NCBI RefSeq assembly: GCF_009789675.1
Contig: NZ_CP046914.1
Location: 1,550,001 to 1,614,000, forward strand
From: Paraburkholderia acidisoli
GTDB taxonomy: Bacteria > Pseudomonadota > Gammaproteobacteria > Burkholderiales > Burkholderiaceae
Length of the DNA stretch: 64,000 nucleotides
Direction: 5' to 3'
The translations under genes and the position numbers were made by a program. Positions 9,539 through 18,028 of this stretch are shown piece after piece; the stretch's first letter is position 1, and each line of letters starts with the position of its first letter. The notes under the pieces were generated by a model. It was not told where the DNA came from. It searched no databases and saw only the letters and a program-made list of their open reading frames with translations.

Positions 9539-9641
9539 GGCGCAAACGCGTCGCTTCGGCGCACGGGCGTGCGTCAGGCGGCGCTACAAAAACACCCAGC
9601 GGTACACCCCGCCCGGCATGGGTACGTTCAACGGTTCGGCC

Positions 9642-9795
9642 GGCAGGTCTCCTGGCTCGCAGGTCGCGAACCGCATCGGCCTTCCCGGTAAAACCAGTGG
9701 CTCGGGTGGATGCGGTCTCGCTGCTCACAGTCGCGGGGGCGGCCACAGCTTCGCTGTGTTCCCTTTTGAGCCTTCACGCTTTTCAGCCTGAAGGC
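9642..9795 (-). promoter_or_regulatory. Cobalamin (B12) riboswitch upstream of cobG
   Basis: Read on the minus strand, the segment contains the complete B12 box AGCCAGGAGACCTGCC (9642-9657), preceded by the core elements GGGAA...CACAG, a CCGCCCCCGCGACTGTGA stretch and GCCACTGG...GGGAAGG, in the order known for cobalamin riboswitches. It lies about 100 nt before cobG, so AdoCbl should repress the cobG-cobH-cobI-cobJ operon. The plus-strand cobL operon starts on the other side, and the riboswitch does not belong to its leader. Confidence 0.95.
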
Positions 9796-9888
9796 GCCGG
9801 CGGAAGCGGTATTATGCCCGTTTTCATGCGCGTCCCGGCCAGCGAACGGCTTGCGGGCGCGCGGCACGACCCCGAAAACGGAGAGCGG

Positions 9889-11187
9889 ATGCAGGGCAAG
9901 GCGTGGCTGACGGTGATCGGCATTGGCGACGACGGATATGCGGGACTCGCGCGCGAGGCAAGGCGCGCGCTGTTCGACGCGGCTATCGTGACGGGCGGCG
10001 CGCGGCATCTCGCGATGCTGCCCGCGCGCGTGCGGGCGCGCCGCGAGGCGTGGCCGCAGCCGTTCAGCGTCACAGCGTTGCTGGCGTATCGCGCGGCGCA
10101 TGTCGATGTCGAGGCCAATGTCCATGCGGCCGCCGATGCGAATGTCGATGTCGATGCCGATGCGGAAAACCACGCGAAGCACGGCGTGTGCGTGCTCGCG
10201 AGCGGCGACCCGATGCTGTTCGGCGTGGGCGCGACGCTCGCGCGCCATCTCGCGCCCGGCGAAATGCGCGTGCTGCCCGCGCCTTCGTCGCTCTCGCTCG
10301 CGGCGGCCCGGCTCGGCTGGGCGTTGCAGGACACGGCCATGGTCTCGCTGGTCGGCCGTCCGCTCGACGCGTTGCGCCGCCAGCTCTACGCGCGTTCACG
10401 CGTGCTCGCCTTGAGCGCCGACGGCCGCACGCCCGCCGCGCTCGCCGCGTTGCTCGCCGAAGCCGGTTTCGGCGCAACGCGTCTGACCGTATTCGAGCAT
10501 CTGGGCGGCCCGTGCGAACGCCGTATCGACGGCCGCGCCGATGCCTGGCATGCCGGCGAAGTCGCGGCGCTCAATCTCGTCGCGTTCGAATGCGCGAGCG
10601 AGACGCCCGCCGTCGCGCAAGCCTGGACGCTTACGCCCGGCCTGCCCGACGAGGCGTACCGGCACGACGGCCAGCTCACGAAACGCGACGTGCGCGCGCT
10701 CACGCTCGCGCGCCTCGCGCCCACGCCCGGCGCGCTGCTGTGGGACGTGGGCGCGGGTAGCGGCTCCATCGGCATCGAATGGCTGCGCGCGCACGCCGCG
10801 TGTCGGGCGATCGCGATCGAGGCGAACGCAGAACGTCAGCGTTTCATCGAACACAATCGCGCGGCGCTCGGCGTGCCGGGGCTGCAACTCGTCGCGGGCC
10901 GCGCGCCCGATGCGCTCGCCGGACTGGCCACGCCCGACGCGGTATTCATCGGCGGCGGCGTGACGGTGCCGGGCGTACTCGAGTCGTGCTGGGCGGCGCT
11001 CGCGCCGGGCGGCAGGCTGGTGGCGAACGCGGTCACGGTGCAAAGCGAAGCCGCGCTCGTGACGTGGCGCGCGCAGCATGGCGGCACGCTCACGCGCCTC
11101 GGTATCGGCGAGGCGGAACCGCTCGGACGTTTCGACACGTGGCGCCAGGCGCTGCCCGTCACGCTCTACGAAGCCGTGAAGCCATGA
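9889..11187 (+). CDS. cobL: Precorrin-6Y C5,15-methyltransferase (decarboxylating), CbiE-CbiT type
   Basis: 432 residues. The N-terminal CbiE methylase ([12 protein letters not shown], residues 5-16; [11 protein letters not shown]) is followed by a C-terminal CbiT Rossmann methyltransferase ([16 protein letters not shown], about residues 282-298, and [11 protein letters not shown]). I chose ATG 9889 because it has GGAG 6 nt upstream and matches the usual start; in-frame ATGs at 9814 and 9826 would add extra residues. Residues about 68-95 are a low-complexity Asp/Val/Ala insert, coded by repeated GATGTC/GATGC units, not part of the CbiE fold. It heads cobL-cobK-cobM, with an ATGA overlap to cobK. 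Confidence 0.93.
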   Translation: MQGKAWLTVIGIGDDGYAGLAREARRALFDAAIVTGGARHLAMLPARVRARREAWPQPFSVTALLAYRAAHVDVEANVHAAADANVDVDADAENHAKHGVCVLASGDPMLFGVGATLARHLAPGEMRVLPAPSSLSLAAARLGWALQDTAMVSLVGRPLDALRRQLYARSRVLALSADGRTPAALAALLAEAGFGATRLTVFEHLGGPCERRIDGRADAWHAGEVAALNLVAFECASETPAVAQAWTLTPGLPDEAYRHDGQLTKRDVRALTLARLAPTPGALLWDVGAGSGSIGIEWLRAHAACRAIAIEANAERQRFIEHNRAALGVPGLQLVAGRAPDALAGLATPDAVFIGGGVTVPGVLESCWAALAPGGRLVANAVTVQSEAALVTWRAQHGGTLTRLGIGEAEPLGRFDTWRQALPVTLYEAVKP

Positions 11188-11954
11188 CGGCGCGCATCCT
11201 GCTGCTCGGCGGCACCGGCGACGCGCTCGCGATCGCGCGCACGCTCGCCGCGCCGCACGTGTATTCGCTCGCGGGCCTCGGCCGCGTGCCCGCCGATCTC
11301 GCGTGCGAGGTACGCGTGGGCGGTTTCGGCGGCGCGCCGGGCCTCGCGCGTTATCTCGCCGATCAACGTATCGCGCTCGTCTTCGACGCCACGCATCCGT
11401 ACGCCGCGCAAATCAGCGCCAACGCGGCGCAGGCGTGCGCGAGCGCGCACGTGCCGTATTGGGCGCTGCGGCGCGCGCCATGGCAAGCGCAGGCCGGCGA
11501 CGACTGGCGCCAGGTGGACGGCTGGAACGGCGTGACACACGCGCTCGACGCGTTCGCGCGGCCGCTGTTCACGCTCGGGCGCGAGCCGCTCGCGCATCTG
11601 CATGAAGTCCCCGCGCATCAGCATTGGACGATCCGTTGCCTCGACGCGCATGCGGGTCACGAGCACGCCCGCGTGATCGACGCGCGCGGGCCGTTCACGC
11701 GCGAAGGCGAGCGCGCGTTGTTCGCGGCGGCGCGCATCGACGTGATCGTCAGCAAGAACAGCGGCGGCGCGGCGACGGAAGCGAAACTCGCCGTCGCGCG
11801 CGAGATGCGGCTGCCCGTGGTGATGATGCGGCGTCCGCCGTTGCCGCCCGCGCAGCGCGAATTCGAGTTGGCGCAAGACGCCGTGCGGGCGCTTGCCGAT
11901 TTCCACGCCACGCCGATTCCACTTCACACGCAAACGCGGAGTTCCGAAGCATGA
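11184..11954 (+). CDS. cobK: Precorrin-6A reductase
   Basis: 256 residues. NADPH-dependent reduction of precorrin-6A to 6B. The start [18 protein letters not shown] is the nucleotide-binding loop, [19 protein letters not shown] is the family's conserved block, and [13 protein letters not shown] is the C-terminal CobK signature. Start ATG 11184 overlaps the cobL stop as ATGA, and its own stop overlaps cobM in the same way, so translation is coupled through the trio. Confidence 0.94.
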   Translation: MTARILLLGGTGDALAIARTLAAPHVYSLAGLGRVPADLACEVRVGGFGGAPGLARYLADQRIALVFDATHPYAAQISANAAQACASAHVPYWALRRAPWQAQAGDDWRQVDGWNGVTHALDAFARPLFTLGREPLAHLHEVPAHQHWTIRCLDAHAGHEHARVIDARGPFTREGERALFAAARIDVIVSKNSGGAATEAKLAVAREMRLPVVMMRRPPLPPAQREFELAQDAVRALADFHATPIPLHTQTRSSEA

Positions 11955-12682
11955 CCGTCTATTTTATCGGCGCGGGGCCGGGCGATCCCGAGTTGATCAC
12001 CGTGAAAGGCCAGCGTCTCGTGCGCACGTGTCCCGTGCTGCTCTACGCGGGCTCGCTCGTGCCGCCCGCCGTGCTCGACGGTCATCGCGCGCACAAAGTG
12101 GTGGATACCGCGCCGCTCACGCTCGACGAAATCGTCGCGTTGCTCGCGGACGCGCATCGCAACGGCTTCGACGTCGCGCGCGTGCACTCGGGCGACCCCT
12201 CGCTATACGGTGCGATCGGCGAGCAGATCCGGCGCCTGCGTTTGCTCGGCATTCCTTATGAAATCGTGCCCGGCGTGACAGCCACGGCCGCCTGCGCGGC
12301 GGCGCTCGGCACCGAACTCACGCTGCCCGGCATTTCGCAAACGCTCATTCTCACCCGCTACGCGACCAAAACGGCGATGCCCGAGGGCGAGGCGCTCGGC
12401 GATCTCGCGCGTCATAAGGCGAGCATGGCGATCCATCTGGGCGTGCGGCATATCGCGCGCATCGTGGAGGAACTGAAGCCGCATTACGGCGACGATTGTC
12501 CGGTCGCCGTGATCTATCGCGCGAGCTGGCCCGACGAGGAACGCGTGACAGGCACGCTCGCCGATATCGCCGCGAAGGTGCAGGCCACCGACATCGAGCG
12601 CACGGCGCTGATTCTCGTGGGCCGCGTGCTCGCGGCAGAAGGTTTCGCCGATTCGACGCTCTACGGCGCGTCCAAACGCTAA
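11951..12682 (+). CDS. cobM: Precorrin-4 C11-methyltransferase
   Basis: 243 residues, tetrapyrrole methylase fold. VYFIGAGPGDPELITVKGQR is the signature at the N-terminus, VHSGDPSLYGAIGEQ and VPGVTATAACAAALG the SAM and active-site loops of CobM/CbiF. Last gene of cobL-cobK-cobM, ending 15 bp from the convergent marR gene without a hairpin. Of the ring-modifying steps only the C1-methyltransferase (CobF or CbiD) is not found in the window. Confidence 0.95.
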   Translation: MTVYFIGAGPGDPELITVKGQRLVRTCPVLLYAGSLVPPAVLDGHRAHKVVDTAPLTLDEIVALLADAHRNGFDVARVHSGDPSLYGAIGEQIRRLRLLGIPYEIVPGVTATAACAAALGTELTLPGISQTLILTRYATKTAMPEGEALGDLARHKASMAIHLGVRHIARIVEELKPHYGDDCPVAVIYRASWPDEERVTGTLADIAAKVQATDIERTALILVGRVLAAEGFADSTLYGASKR

Positions 12683-12697
12683 CGCCGCGAACGCGCG

Positions 12698-13144
12698 TCA
12701 GGAAAGCGCGCGTAACTGCGCGCGCAAGGTGTCCACTTCGCCGGGGGCAAACGGTTTTTCGATGGCCTCGTGCGTTTGCTGCCACAGCGGAAACGCTTGC
12801 GCGAGCAGGCGATGCCCCGCGGGCGTGAGACTCAGCAGGCGGCTGCGCTTGTCTTCGGGGTCCGGTTCGATCACCACCAGATCGCGCCGCTCCAGCGGCT
12901 TGAGCGCCGCGGTGAGCGTGGTGCGATCCATTGCCAGCAAGGACGCGACGTCTTTCATCGTGGGCGGCTCGGGCCGGTTCAGCGACATCAGCAGCGAGAA
13001 TTGCCCGTTCGTGAGATCGAGCGGGCGCAGGACTTCGTCGAAGATACGCGCGAGATTGCGCGCCGCGCGCTGCATGTGCAAACACAGGCAGCAATCGCGC
13101 ACCAGAAGCGTGGTCTCGAAAGGGAGGTTTTTCTCGCGTGCCAT
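12698..13144 (-). CDS. MarR-family transcriptional regulator
   Basis: 148 residues with the MarR winged helix: NGQFSLLMSLNRPEPPTMKDVASLL, recognition helix in DRTTLTAALKPLERRDLV, and wing DPEDKRSRLLSLTPAG. A Cys-rich N-terminal stretch (RDCCLCLHMQRA) could be redox-sensitive, as in OhrR-type MarR proteins; that is inference. It is divergent from a YciI/GST pair and the gap contains a 12-bp palindrome, so it likely represses both directions. Confidence 0.88.
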   Translation of the reverse strand: MAREKNLPFETTLLVRDCCLCLHMQRAARNLARIFDEVLRPLDLTNGQFSLLMSLNRPEPPTMKDVASLLAMDRTTLTAALKPLERRDLVVIEPDPEDKRSRLLSLTPAGHRLLAQAFPLWQQTHEAIEKPFAPGEVDTLRAQLRALS

Positions 13145-13155
13145 GTTGCAATTGT

Positions 13156-13167
13156 GTTGATATCAAC
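13156..13167. promoter_or_regulatory. 12-bp palindrome, probable MarR operator
   Basis: GTTGATATCAAC is a perfect palindrome 12 bp from the marR start and about 70 bp before the yciI-like start. MarR proteins bind short AT-rich palindromes in divergent promoters of this kind. Confidence 0.6.
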
Positions 13168-13235
13168 CTATTGTGTCAAGGCAAGCCGGGCGACGGCCGT
13201 TGCCCGCTCCCTTTGACGAATCGGACGGAGGACGC

Positions 13236-13601
13236 ATGAGCGATCAGACCTTGTTTCTCGCGGTATTTCTCGGCGGCAAAGACAACCCGCGCATGAAGGC
13301 GTGGATGGCGCTGCCCGAAGCGGAGCGGCGCGCAAAGGAGAAGGAGGGCATTGCCGCGTGGCATGCGTGGGTCGAGCGTCACAAGGCGCAGATCGTGGAG
13401 ATGGGCGGCCCGCTCGGCAAGACGAAATCCATCAGCGAGCGCGGTATCGTCGATACGACGAACCTGCTCACGGGCTTCACCGTGTTGCGCGCCGAGTCGG
13501 CCGAAGCCGCCGCGAAGCTGTTCGAAAACCACCCGCATTTCGCGCTGTTTCCGGGCGAATCGGTGGAGGTCATGCCGGTGTTGGCCATTCCCGGCGCGTG
13601 A
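13236..13601 (+). CDS. YciI/DGPF-domain protein
   Basis: 121 residues, the small ferredoxin-like YCII fold. It shows a central IVEMGGPLGKTKSI block and the C-terminal ESAEAAAKLFENHPHF segment typical of the PhnB/YCII-like group that pairs with GSTs or sigma factors. Start MSDQTLFLAVF has a GGAGG site 6 nt upstream; an earlier in-frame ATG at 13173 lies inside the operator region. It is 12 bp from the following GST gene and likely in an operon with it under the divergent MarR. Confidence 0.75.
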   Translation: MSDQTLFLAVFLGGKDNPRMKAWMALPEAERRAKEKEGIAAWHAWVERHKAQIVEMGGPLGKTKSISERGIVDTTNLLTGFTVLRAESAEAAAKLFENHPHFALFPGESVEVMPVLAIPGA

Positions 13602-13613
13602 GCGGAGGCCGTC

Positions 13614-14231
13614 ATGAGACTTTACGGATTTGCGGGCACGCGCGCGCAACGCGCGCTCTGGGGCCTCAAGGAAGTGGATGCCGATTTCGAATACGTCTCG
13701 GTCAATCTGCTCGAAGGCGAGCACAAGCGGCCCGAATATCTGCGTATCAATCCGGCGGGTAAGGTGCCCGTGCTGATCGACGGCGACCGCGTGATTCCCG
13801 AGTCGGCGGCCATCGTGCTGTATCTCGCGGAGAAGTATCCCGAGAAGGCGCTGTTGCCCGACAGCCTCGAAGATCGCGCGCAGGCGTACCGCTGGACGAT
13901 GTTCGCCGTGACCGAGCTGGAGCAGCCGTTGTGGCGCATCACGCGGCATATGATCCTGTATCCGCCGGAAAAACGCCTGCCCGCCGACATCGCGCTCGCC
14001 CGCGAGGACTTCGTCACGATGGCGGCGATTCTCGACACGCACCTCGAAGGGCGCGAGTTCATCGTCGGCAACCGGCTTTCGGTGGCCGACTGCGTGACCG
14101 TGTACTTGATGGACTGGGCCAACGAGTTGCAACTGCTCGACGGTTTTCCGCGTTTGCAGGCGTATATGGAGCGGCTTTACGCGCGCCCCGAGGCGCCGCA
14201 GCGCATTGCCGAAGCGCGCAAGGCGGCCTGA
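13614..14231 (+). CDS. Glutathione S-transferase family protein
   Basis: 205 residues. N-terminal thioredoxin-like domain (residues 1-80) with LRINPAGKVPVLIDGDRVIPESAAIVLYLAEKY in outline: the cis-Pro (KVPVL) and glutathione gamma-Glu contact (ES) are visible. The C-terminal all-alpha domain has VGNRLSVADCVTVYL. Cytosolic conjugation or reduction of small electrophiles is expected. Downstream of the YciI-like gene and probably MarR-controlled. Confidence 0.88.
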   Translation: MRLYGFAGTRAQRALWGLKEVDADFEYVSVNLLEGEHKRPEYLRINPAGKVPVLIDGDRVIPESAAIVLYLAEKYPEKALLPDSLEDRAQAYRWTMFAVTELEQPLWRITRHMILYPPEKRLPADIALAREDFVTMAAILDTHLEGREFIVGNRLSVADCVTVYLMDWANELQLLDGFPRLQAYMERLYARPEAPQRIAEARKAA

Positions 14232-14239
14232 AAACCCGT

Positions 14240-14269
14240 CGGCCGGATCACCGCGAAGCGATCCGGCCG
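14240..14269. terminator. Hairpin between convergent GST and symporter genes
   Basis: Perfect 10-bp stem (CGGCCGGATC, 14240-14249, with 14260-14269) and a 10-nt loop, in the 97-bp convergent gap. No U-tract on either strand. Confidence 0.5.
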
Positions 14270-14328
14270 GCTGGGTCAGGATGTCGAAGCAAACGCTCAG
14301 GTCACGTCAAGCGCGTCAATCAAGCCAT

Positions 14329-15804
14329 TCAGTGCGCACCCGCGTGTTCGCGGTCGACATGCGCGCGCGGCTGCGTCACGAGGCTCACGGCCGCGAGCAC
14401 GATCACGTTGACGAACAGCGCGAGGAAGCCGATGTTGACGTCCTTCAGGCCGTCGGGCGCGAACGGCAGCAGTTGCGCGACGCTCAGCTTCATCAGCGTG
14501 ATGACGACCACCACCAGCACGCCCGCGAGAATGCCGCAGAACGCGCCTTGCTTCGTCACGCGATTGCGCGCCGCGAGGCTGCACACGAGCGCCGGAAACA
14601 GCTGCGTGACGAAGTTGTAGCCCATCAGCAGCAGCGCGACGATGGTGTCGCCGCCGCGCAGCGTGAACGCCACGGCCACCAGCGCGATCACCGGCACGAA
14701 GTAGCGGGCGAGACGCGCCACGCGGGCGTCGTCGGCGTTCTTCATGAGGCCGCCGCGGTAGATGTCGTTGGCGATCAGCGTGGAAGCCGTGGTGAGGATC
14801 ATCGAGCCGGGCACGAGCGCGGTGAGCACGCCCGCCGCGCCGATCACGCCCACGAACCACGGGTCGAAGGTTTGCAGCGAAAGGCGGAACAGCGAGAGGT
14901 CGATGTCGCCGCCCTTGAGGCCCGGCACCTTCAGCACGGCCGCGAATCCGCAGAAGAACACGAACAGCAGGATCAGCTGGTACAGCGGCAGGATCATCGC
15001 GTTGCGGCGGAAAATGCGGTCGTTCTTCGCAGTGTACACCGAGCCGAACGTGTGCGGCCACATGAAGAAGCCGAGCGCCGTGAGCAGCACGGTGGACTGA
15101 AACCACGCCACGCTCTGGCCTTTGGGCGCGAAAGTGAGGAAGCCGGGCTTGGCGGCGTCGATGGCGCGGAACATTTCGCTCATGCCGCCGTAATGGTGGA
15201 TCGGCAGATAAATGCCCAGAAACACGGCGATGGCGAGAATCATCGTGTCCTTGACGACCGAATTCCACGCGCAGCCGCGCACGCCGGAAACGATCACGTA
15301 GGTCGTGACCACCACCGCGCCGATCCAGATCGCTGCCGTGGACGACACCGCGCCATACGAGGCCGTGGTCACGATGATGCCGAGGCCCTTCAGTTGCAGC
15401 ACGAGATACGGCACCAGCGCGAGCACGCCCACGCAGGCGACGAGCACGCCGAGCGCCGGGCTGTGATATTTGCTCGCGAAGAAATGCGGCTGCGAAAGCA
15501 GACGATGCTGCTTCGCGTAGCGCCAGATGGGCGGCAGCATCCAGTACGACAGCACGTAGGCGAGCGTGCCGTAGCAGAGAATGTAGTAAGTGGGCGCGCC
15601 CTTGCCGTACGCGAAGCCGCTGCCGCCGAGAAAGGTGAACGTGGTGTAGATCTCGCCCGCCATCAGCAGGAACACGAACGCGGTGCCGAAGCTGCGCCCG
15701 CCCACCGACCATTGTTCGAGATTCATGTCGTGGCCGCGCCGCGCGCGCATGCCCAGCCCGAGCGCGACCAGCGTAATGGCGACGATGATGACGAGCGCGC
15801 TCAT
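14329..15804 (-). CDS. Sodium:solute symporter (SSS) family
   Basis: 491 residues with about 13 hydrophobic helices. The N-terminal block EQWSVGGRSFGTAFVFLLMAG and GFAYGKGAPTYYILCYG are typical of the SSSF group that includes pantothenate, proline and monocarboxylate carriers. Inner-membrane uptake of an organic acid or amino acid with Na+ is expected; the substrate is open. Start ATG 15804 overlaps the stop of the small upstream gene (ATGA), as in YhdT/PanF-like pairs, so the two proteins are probably made in equal amounts. Confidence 0.88.
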   Translation of the reverse strand: MSALVIIVAITLVALGLGMRARRGHDMNLEQWSVGGRSFGTAFVFLLMAGEIYTTFTFLGGSGFAYGKGAPTYYILCYGTLAYVLSYWMLPPIWRYAKQHRLLSQPHFFASKYHSPALGVLVACVGVLALVPYLVLQLKGLGIIVTTASYGAVSSTAAIWIGAVVVTTYVIVSGVRGCAWNSVVKDTMILAIAVFLGIYLPIHHYGGMSEMFRAIDAAKPGFLTFAPKGQSVAWFQSTVLLTALGFFMWPHTFGSVYTAKNDRIFRRNAMILPLYQLILLFVFFCGFAAVLKVPGLKGGDIDLSLFRLSLQTFDPWFVGVIGAAGVLTALVPGSMILTTASTLIANDIYRGGLMKNADDARVARLARYFVPVIALVAVAFTLRGGDTIVALLLMGYNFVTQLFPALVCSLAARNRVTKQGAFCGILAGVLVVVVITLMKLSVAQLLPFAPDGLKDVNIGFLALFVNVIVLAAVSLVTQPRAHVDREHAGAH

Positions 15805-16016
15805 GAACGCACCTCTTCTGCGGTGTCGAGCGGCAGGCGGTTGGTCGGGTCGAGCCGATAGATCAGACCCATGATGACGGCGGTCAGCACGACCCACAGG
15901 ACGATCCACGCCAACACCAGCGGCATGCAGAGCACGAGGGGCTCGGTGCGGTTGACGAACGGTACGCCGAGCAGGATGCCGATGAAGGGCAGGGCAGCGA
16001 GCAACCTCAGTGACAT
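15801..16016 (-). CDS. DUF3311-family small membrane protein, partner of the SSS symporter
   Basis: 71 residues with two hydrophobic helices (about 5-20 and 27-52) and a polar C-terminus, the YhdT/DUF3311 layout. The start MSLRLLAALPF has AGAGGAG 6 nt upstream. It is coupled to the symporter by an ATGA overlap. Its role is not established; the constant pairing suggests an accessory subunit. Confidence 0.78.
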   Translation of the reverse strand: MSLRLLAALPFIGILLGVPFVNRTEPLVLCMPLVLAWIVLWVVLTAVIMGLIYRLDPTNRLPLDTAEEVRS

Positions 16017-16367
16017 GGCAACTCCTCTTTCGTATGAGAAGAAAACAAACGTCGCGCCTGGGTGCGAGGCAATCCACTCTATGCTCGCGAACGCGCCCCG
16101 TAAAGAAGCCAAAATTATCGAAGAGCCGCCTGAAACCATGCTGCGTTGCGGTACATCGGGGCCCGCCGCGGGCCCGCGAGCGAAGGCTGCCGCGATGGTG
16201 CGCCGCGCCGGAATGACGCCGTTCATTCATGCCGCGAGCCGATCCAGTTACACTTCTCGCAGCCTCGATTCCCGCCGCGATCCGCGCTGTGATCCTTGTC
16301 GATCCGCACCTCGGTTTGCAGGTCGATCCTGATCGGTCGCGCGCGGGCTCACATCGGAAACGCCTCC
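16017..16367. other. 351-bp intergenic region between divergent DUF3311 and marC genes
   Basis: It must hold promoters for both directions. I see no gene, no clear inverted repeat and no confident -35/-10 pair. Confidence 0.5.
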
Positions 16368-17084
16368 ATGATCGAAAGCCTCATTTCAGACATCCTGTTC
16401 GGGTTCACCGGACTCATCAGCATCATCAATCCCATCGGCATTGCCTTTGTCTTTCTCGACCGCACCTCCACGCTCAGCGACGAACAGCGCCGCCTGCTCG
16501 CCAAGAGCGTGGCCATCAACGCGTTCTTCGTGCTGCTCGCGGCGTTCTTCGTCGGCACGCCCGTGCTGCATTTCTTCGGCATTTCCATGGAAGCGCTGCG
16601 TATCGGCGGCGGCCTCGCCGTGGCCGTGAGCGGCTGGCAGATGCTCAACGCGCCCGAGCCGGAACCGCGCCCCGCGATGGACGACGTGGCGCTCGCCGAC
16701 ACCGCCATCGTCGATACCGAAGGCAATCCCGCGCGCGCGCCCGCGCCGCCCGGCAACGCGTTTTTCCCGCTGACGATTCCGCTCACCACGGGCCCCGGCT
16801 CGATCGCCACGGCCATCGCGCTCAACGCGAACCGCACGCACAAGCTCTCGGCGTGGCTGCTGTCGAGTTTCGCGTCGATCGTGATTTCGGCGCTCGTGAT
16901 GGTGGTGATCTATTACGTGTACAGCCGCGCGGCGCGTCTCGCGAATTATCTGGGCGTGGAAGGCACGCGCGTGGCCATGCGCATTTCGTCGTTTCTGCTG
17001 CTGTGTATCGGCGTGCAGATCATACTCACGGGCCTGACCGGCTTTCTCACGCCAATCGCCGACCTGCGCAACGCCGCGCCTTGA
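16368..17084 (+). CDS. MarC-family integral membrane protein
   Basis: 238 residues with about six helices. The N-terminal LISIINPIGIAFVFLDRT and the mid-protein PLTIPLTTGPGSIATAIAL are the two related MarC signature segments. A cytoplasmic Pro/Ala/Asp-rich loop (about residues 93-130) separates the halves. The family sits in the inner membrane and has no agreed function; an early link to multiple antibiotic resistance was not confirmed. Start MIESLISDILFGF has GGAAA upstream; an earlier ATG at 16296 gives a non-membrane leader unlike the family. Confidence 0.87.
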   Translation: MIESLISDILFGFTGLISIINPIGIAFVFLDRTSTLSDEQRRLLAKSVAINAFFVLLAAFFVGTPVLHFFGISMEALRIGGGLAVAVSGWQMLNAPEPEPRPAMDDVALADTAIVDTEGNPARAPAPPGNAFFPLTIPLTTGPGSIATAIALNANRTHKLSAWLLSSFASIVISALVMVVIYYVYSRAARLANYLGVEGTRVAMRISSFLLLCIGVQIILTGLTGFLTPIADLRNAAP

Positions 17085-17175
17085 GGTGCGGGGGGCGCCA
17101 GCGGGTGCGAGACAGCGCCGAAAGCGCCTGCATGCCATTACTTGCTGCCATCACTTTGCTACGAAGGAGTTCGCC

Positions 17176-18009
17176 ATGTGCCGCTGGCTCGCTTACACGG
17201 GCAACGCCGTGCCGCTCGAAACCGTGCTGTTTCGCGCGCGCCATTCGCTGATCGACCAGAGCCTGCATTCCACCAAGGGCGCGACCACCACGAACGGCGA
17301 CGGCTTCGGGCTCGGCTGGTATCAGCATCCGCACGACATTCCGTACCGCTACCGCAGCGTGCATCCGGCGTGGAACGACCGCAATCTGCGCGAACTCGCG
17401 CGCGCCGTGACCGCGCCCATGTTTCTCGCCCACGTGCGCGCGGCCACGCATACGCCTGTGCAGGAAACCAACTGCCATCCGTTCCGGCACCGGCGCTGGA
17501 TGTTCGCGCACAACGGGCTGATCCAGGGCTTTCCGCTGATGCGGCGCGAGTTGCTGGTGGCGATCGACCCGGGCCGCTTCAACGCGCTCGAAGGCTCGAC
17601 CGACTCCGAGGCCATGTTCTATCTGGCGATGACGTTCGGGCTCGAGGCCGATCCCGTGAAAGGGCTGGAGCGCATGGCGGGTTTCGTCGAAGCGGTGGCG
17701 CAGAAGCACGGCATCGAGCCCGCGCTGAACATGACCGTGTGCGCGAGCGACGGCGAGCAACTCGTGGCGGTGCGTTACTCGACCGAGCGCAACTCGCGCT
17801 CGCTCTATCACAGCACCTCGTTTCGTCATTTGCACGAGCTGTATCCCGACGACCCGCGCATCGCGGCCGTGGGCGACGACGCCTATCTGATCGTCTCGGA
17901 GCCGATCGTCGATTTGCCCGAGGCGTGGGCCGAGGTGCCGGAGTCGACGGCGATCGTGGTGCGCGGCGCGGAAATCGACTACCGGCCGTTCGTGCCGGTC
18001 ATGCCCTGA
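17176..18009 (+). CDS. Class II glutamine amidotransferase (YafJ type)
   Basis: 277 residues. After Met removal, Cys2 (MCRWLAYTG) is the N-terminal nucleophile of class II amidotransferases. NGDGFGLGWY, HVRAATHTPVQETNCHPF and FAHNGLIQGF are the glutamine-binding blocks, and STDSEAMFYL follows. YafJ proteins lack a synthase domain; the ammonia acceptor is unknown. AAGGAG lies 7 nt before ATG 17176. The gene stands alone 91 bp after marC and converges on a sensor kinase. Confidence 0.88.
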   Translation: MCRWLAYTGNAVPLETVLFRARHSLIDQSLHSTKGATTTNGDGFGLGWYQHPHDIPYRYRSVHPAWNDRNLRELARAVTAPMFLAHVRAATHTPVQETNCHPFRHRRWMFAHNGLIQGFPLMRRELLVAIDPGRFNALEGSTDSEAMFYLAMTFGLEADPVKGLERMAGFVEAVAQKHGIEPALNMTVCASDGEQLVAVRYSTERNSRSLYHSTSFRHLHELYPDDPRIAAVGDDAYLIVSEPIVDLPEAWAEVPESTAIVVRGAEIDYRPFVPVMP

Positions 18010-18028
18010 GGCGCCAGGAGACGCGGCG

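Noticed and set aside
9628..10248. Minus-strand open frame over the riboswitch and cobL start
   Set aside because: It covers the B12 riboswitch and is antisense to cobL; composition is that of a shadow frame.
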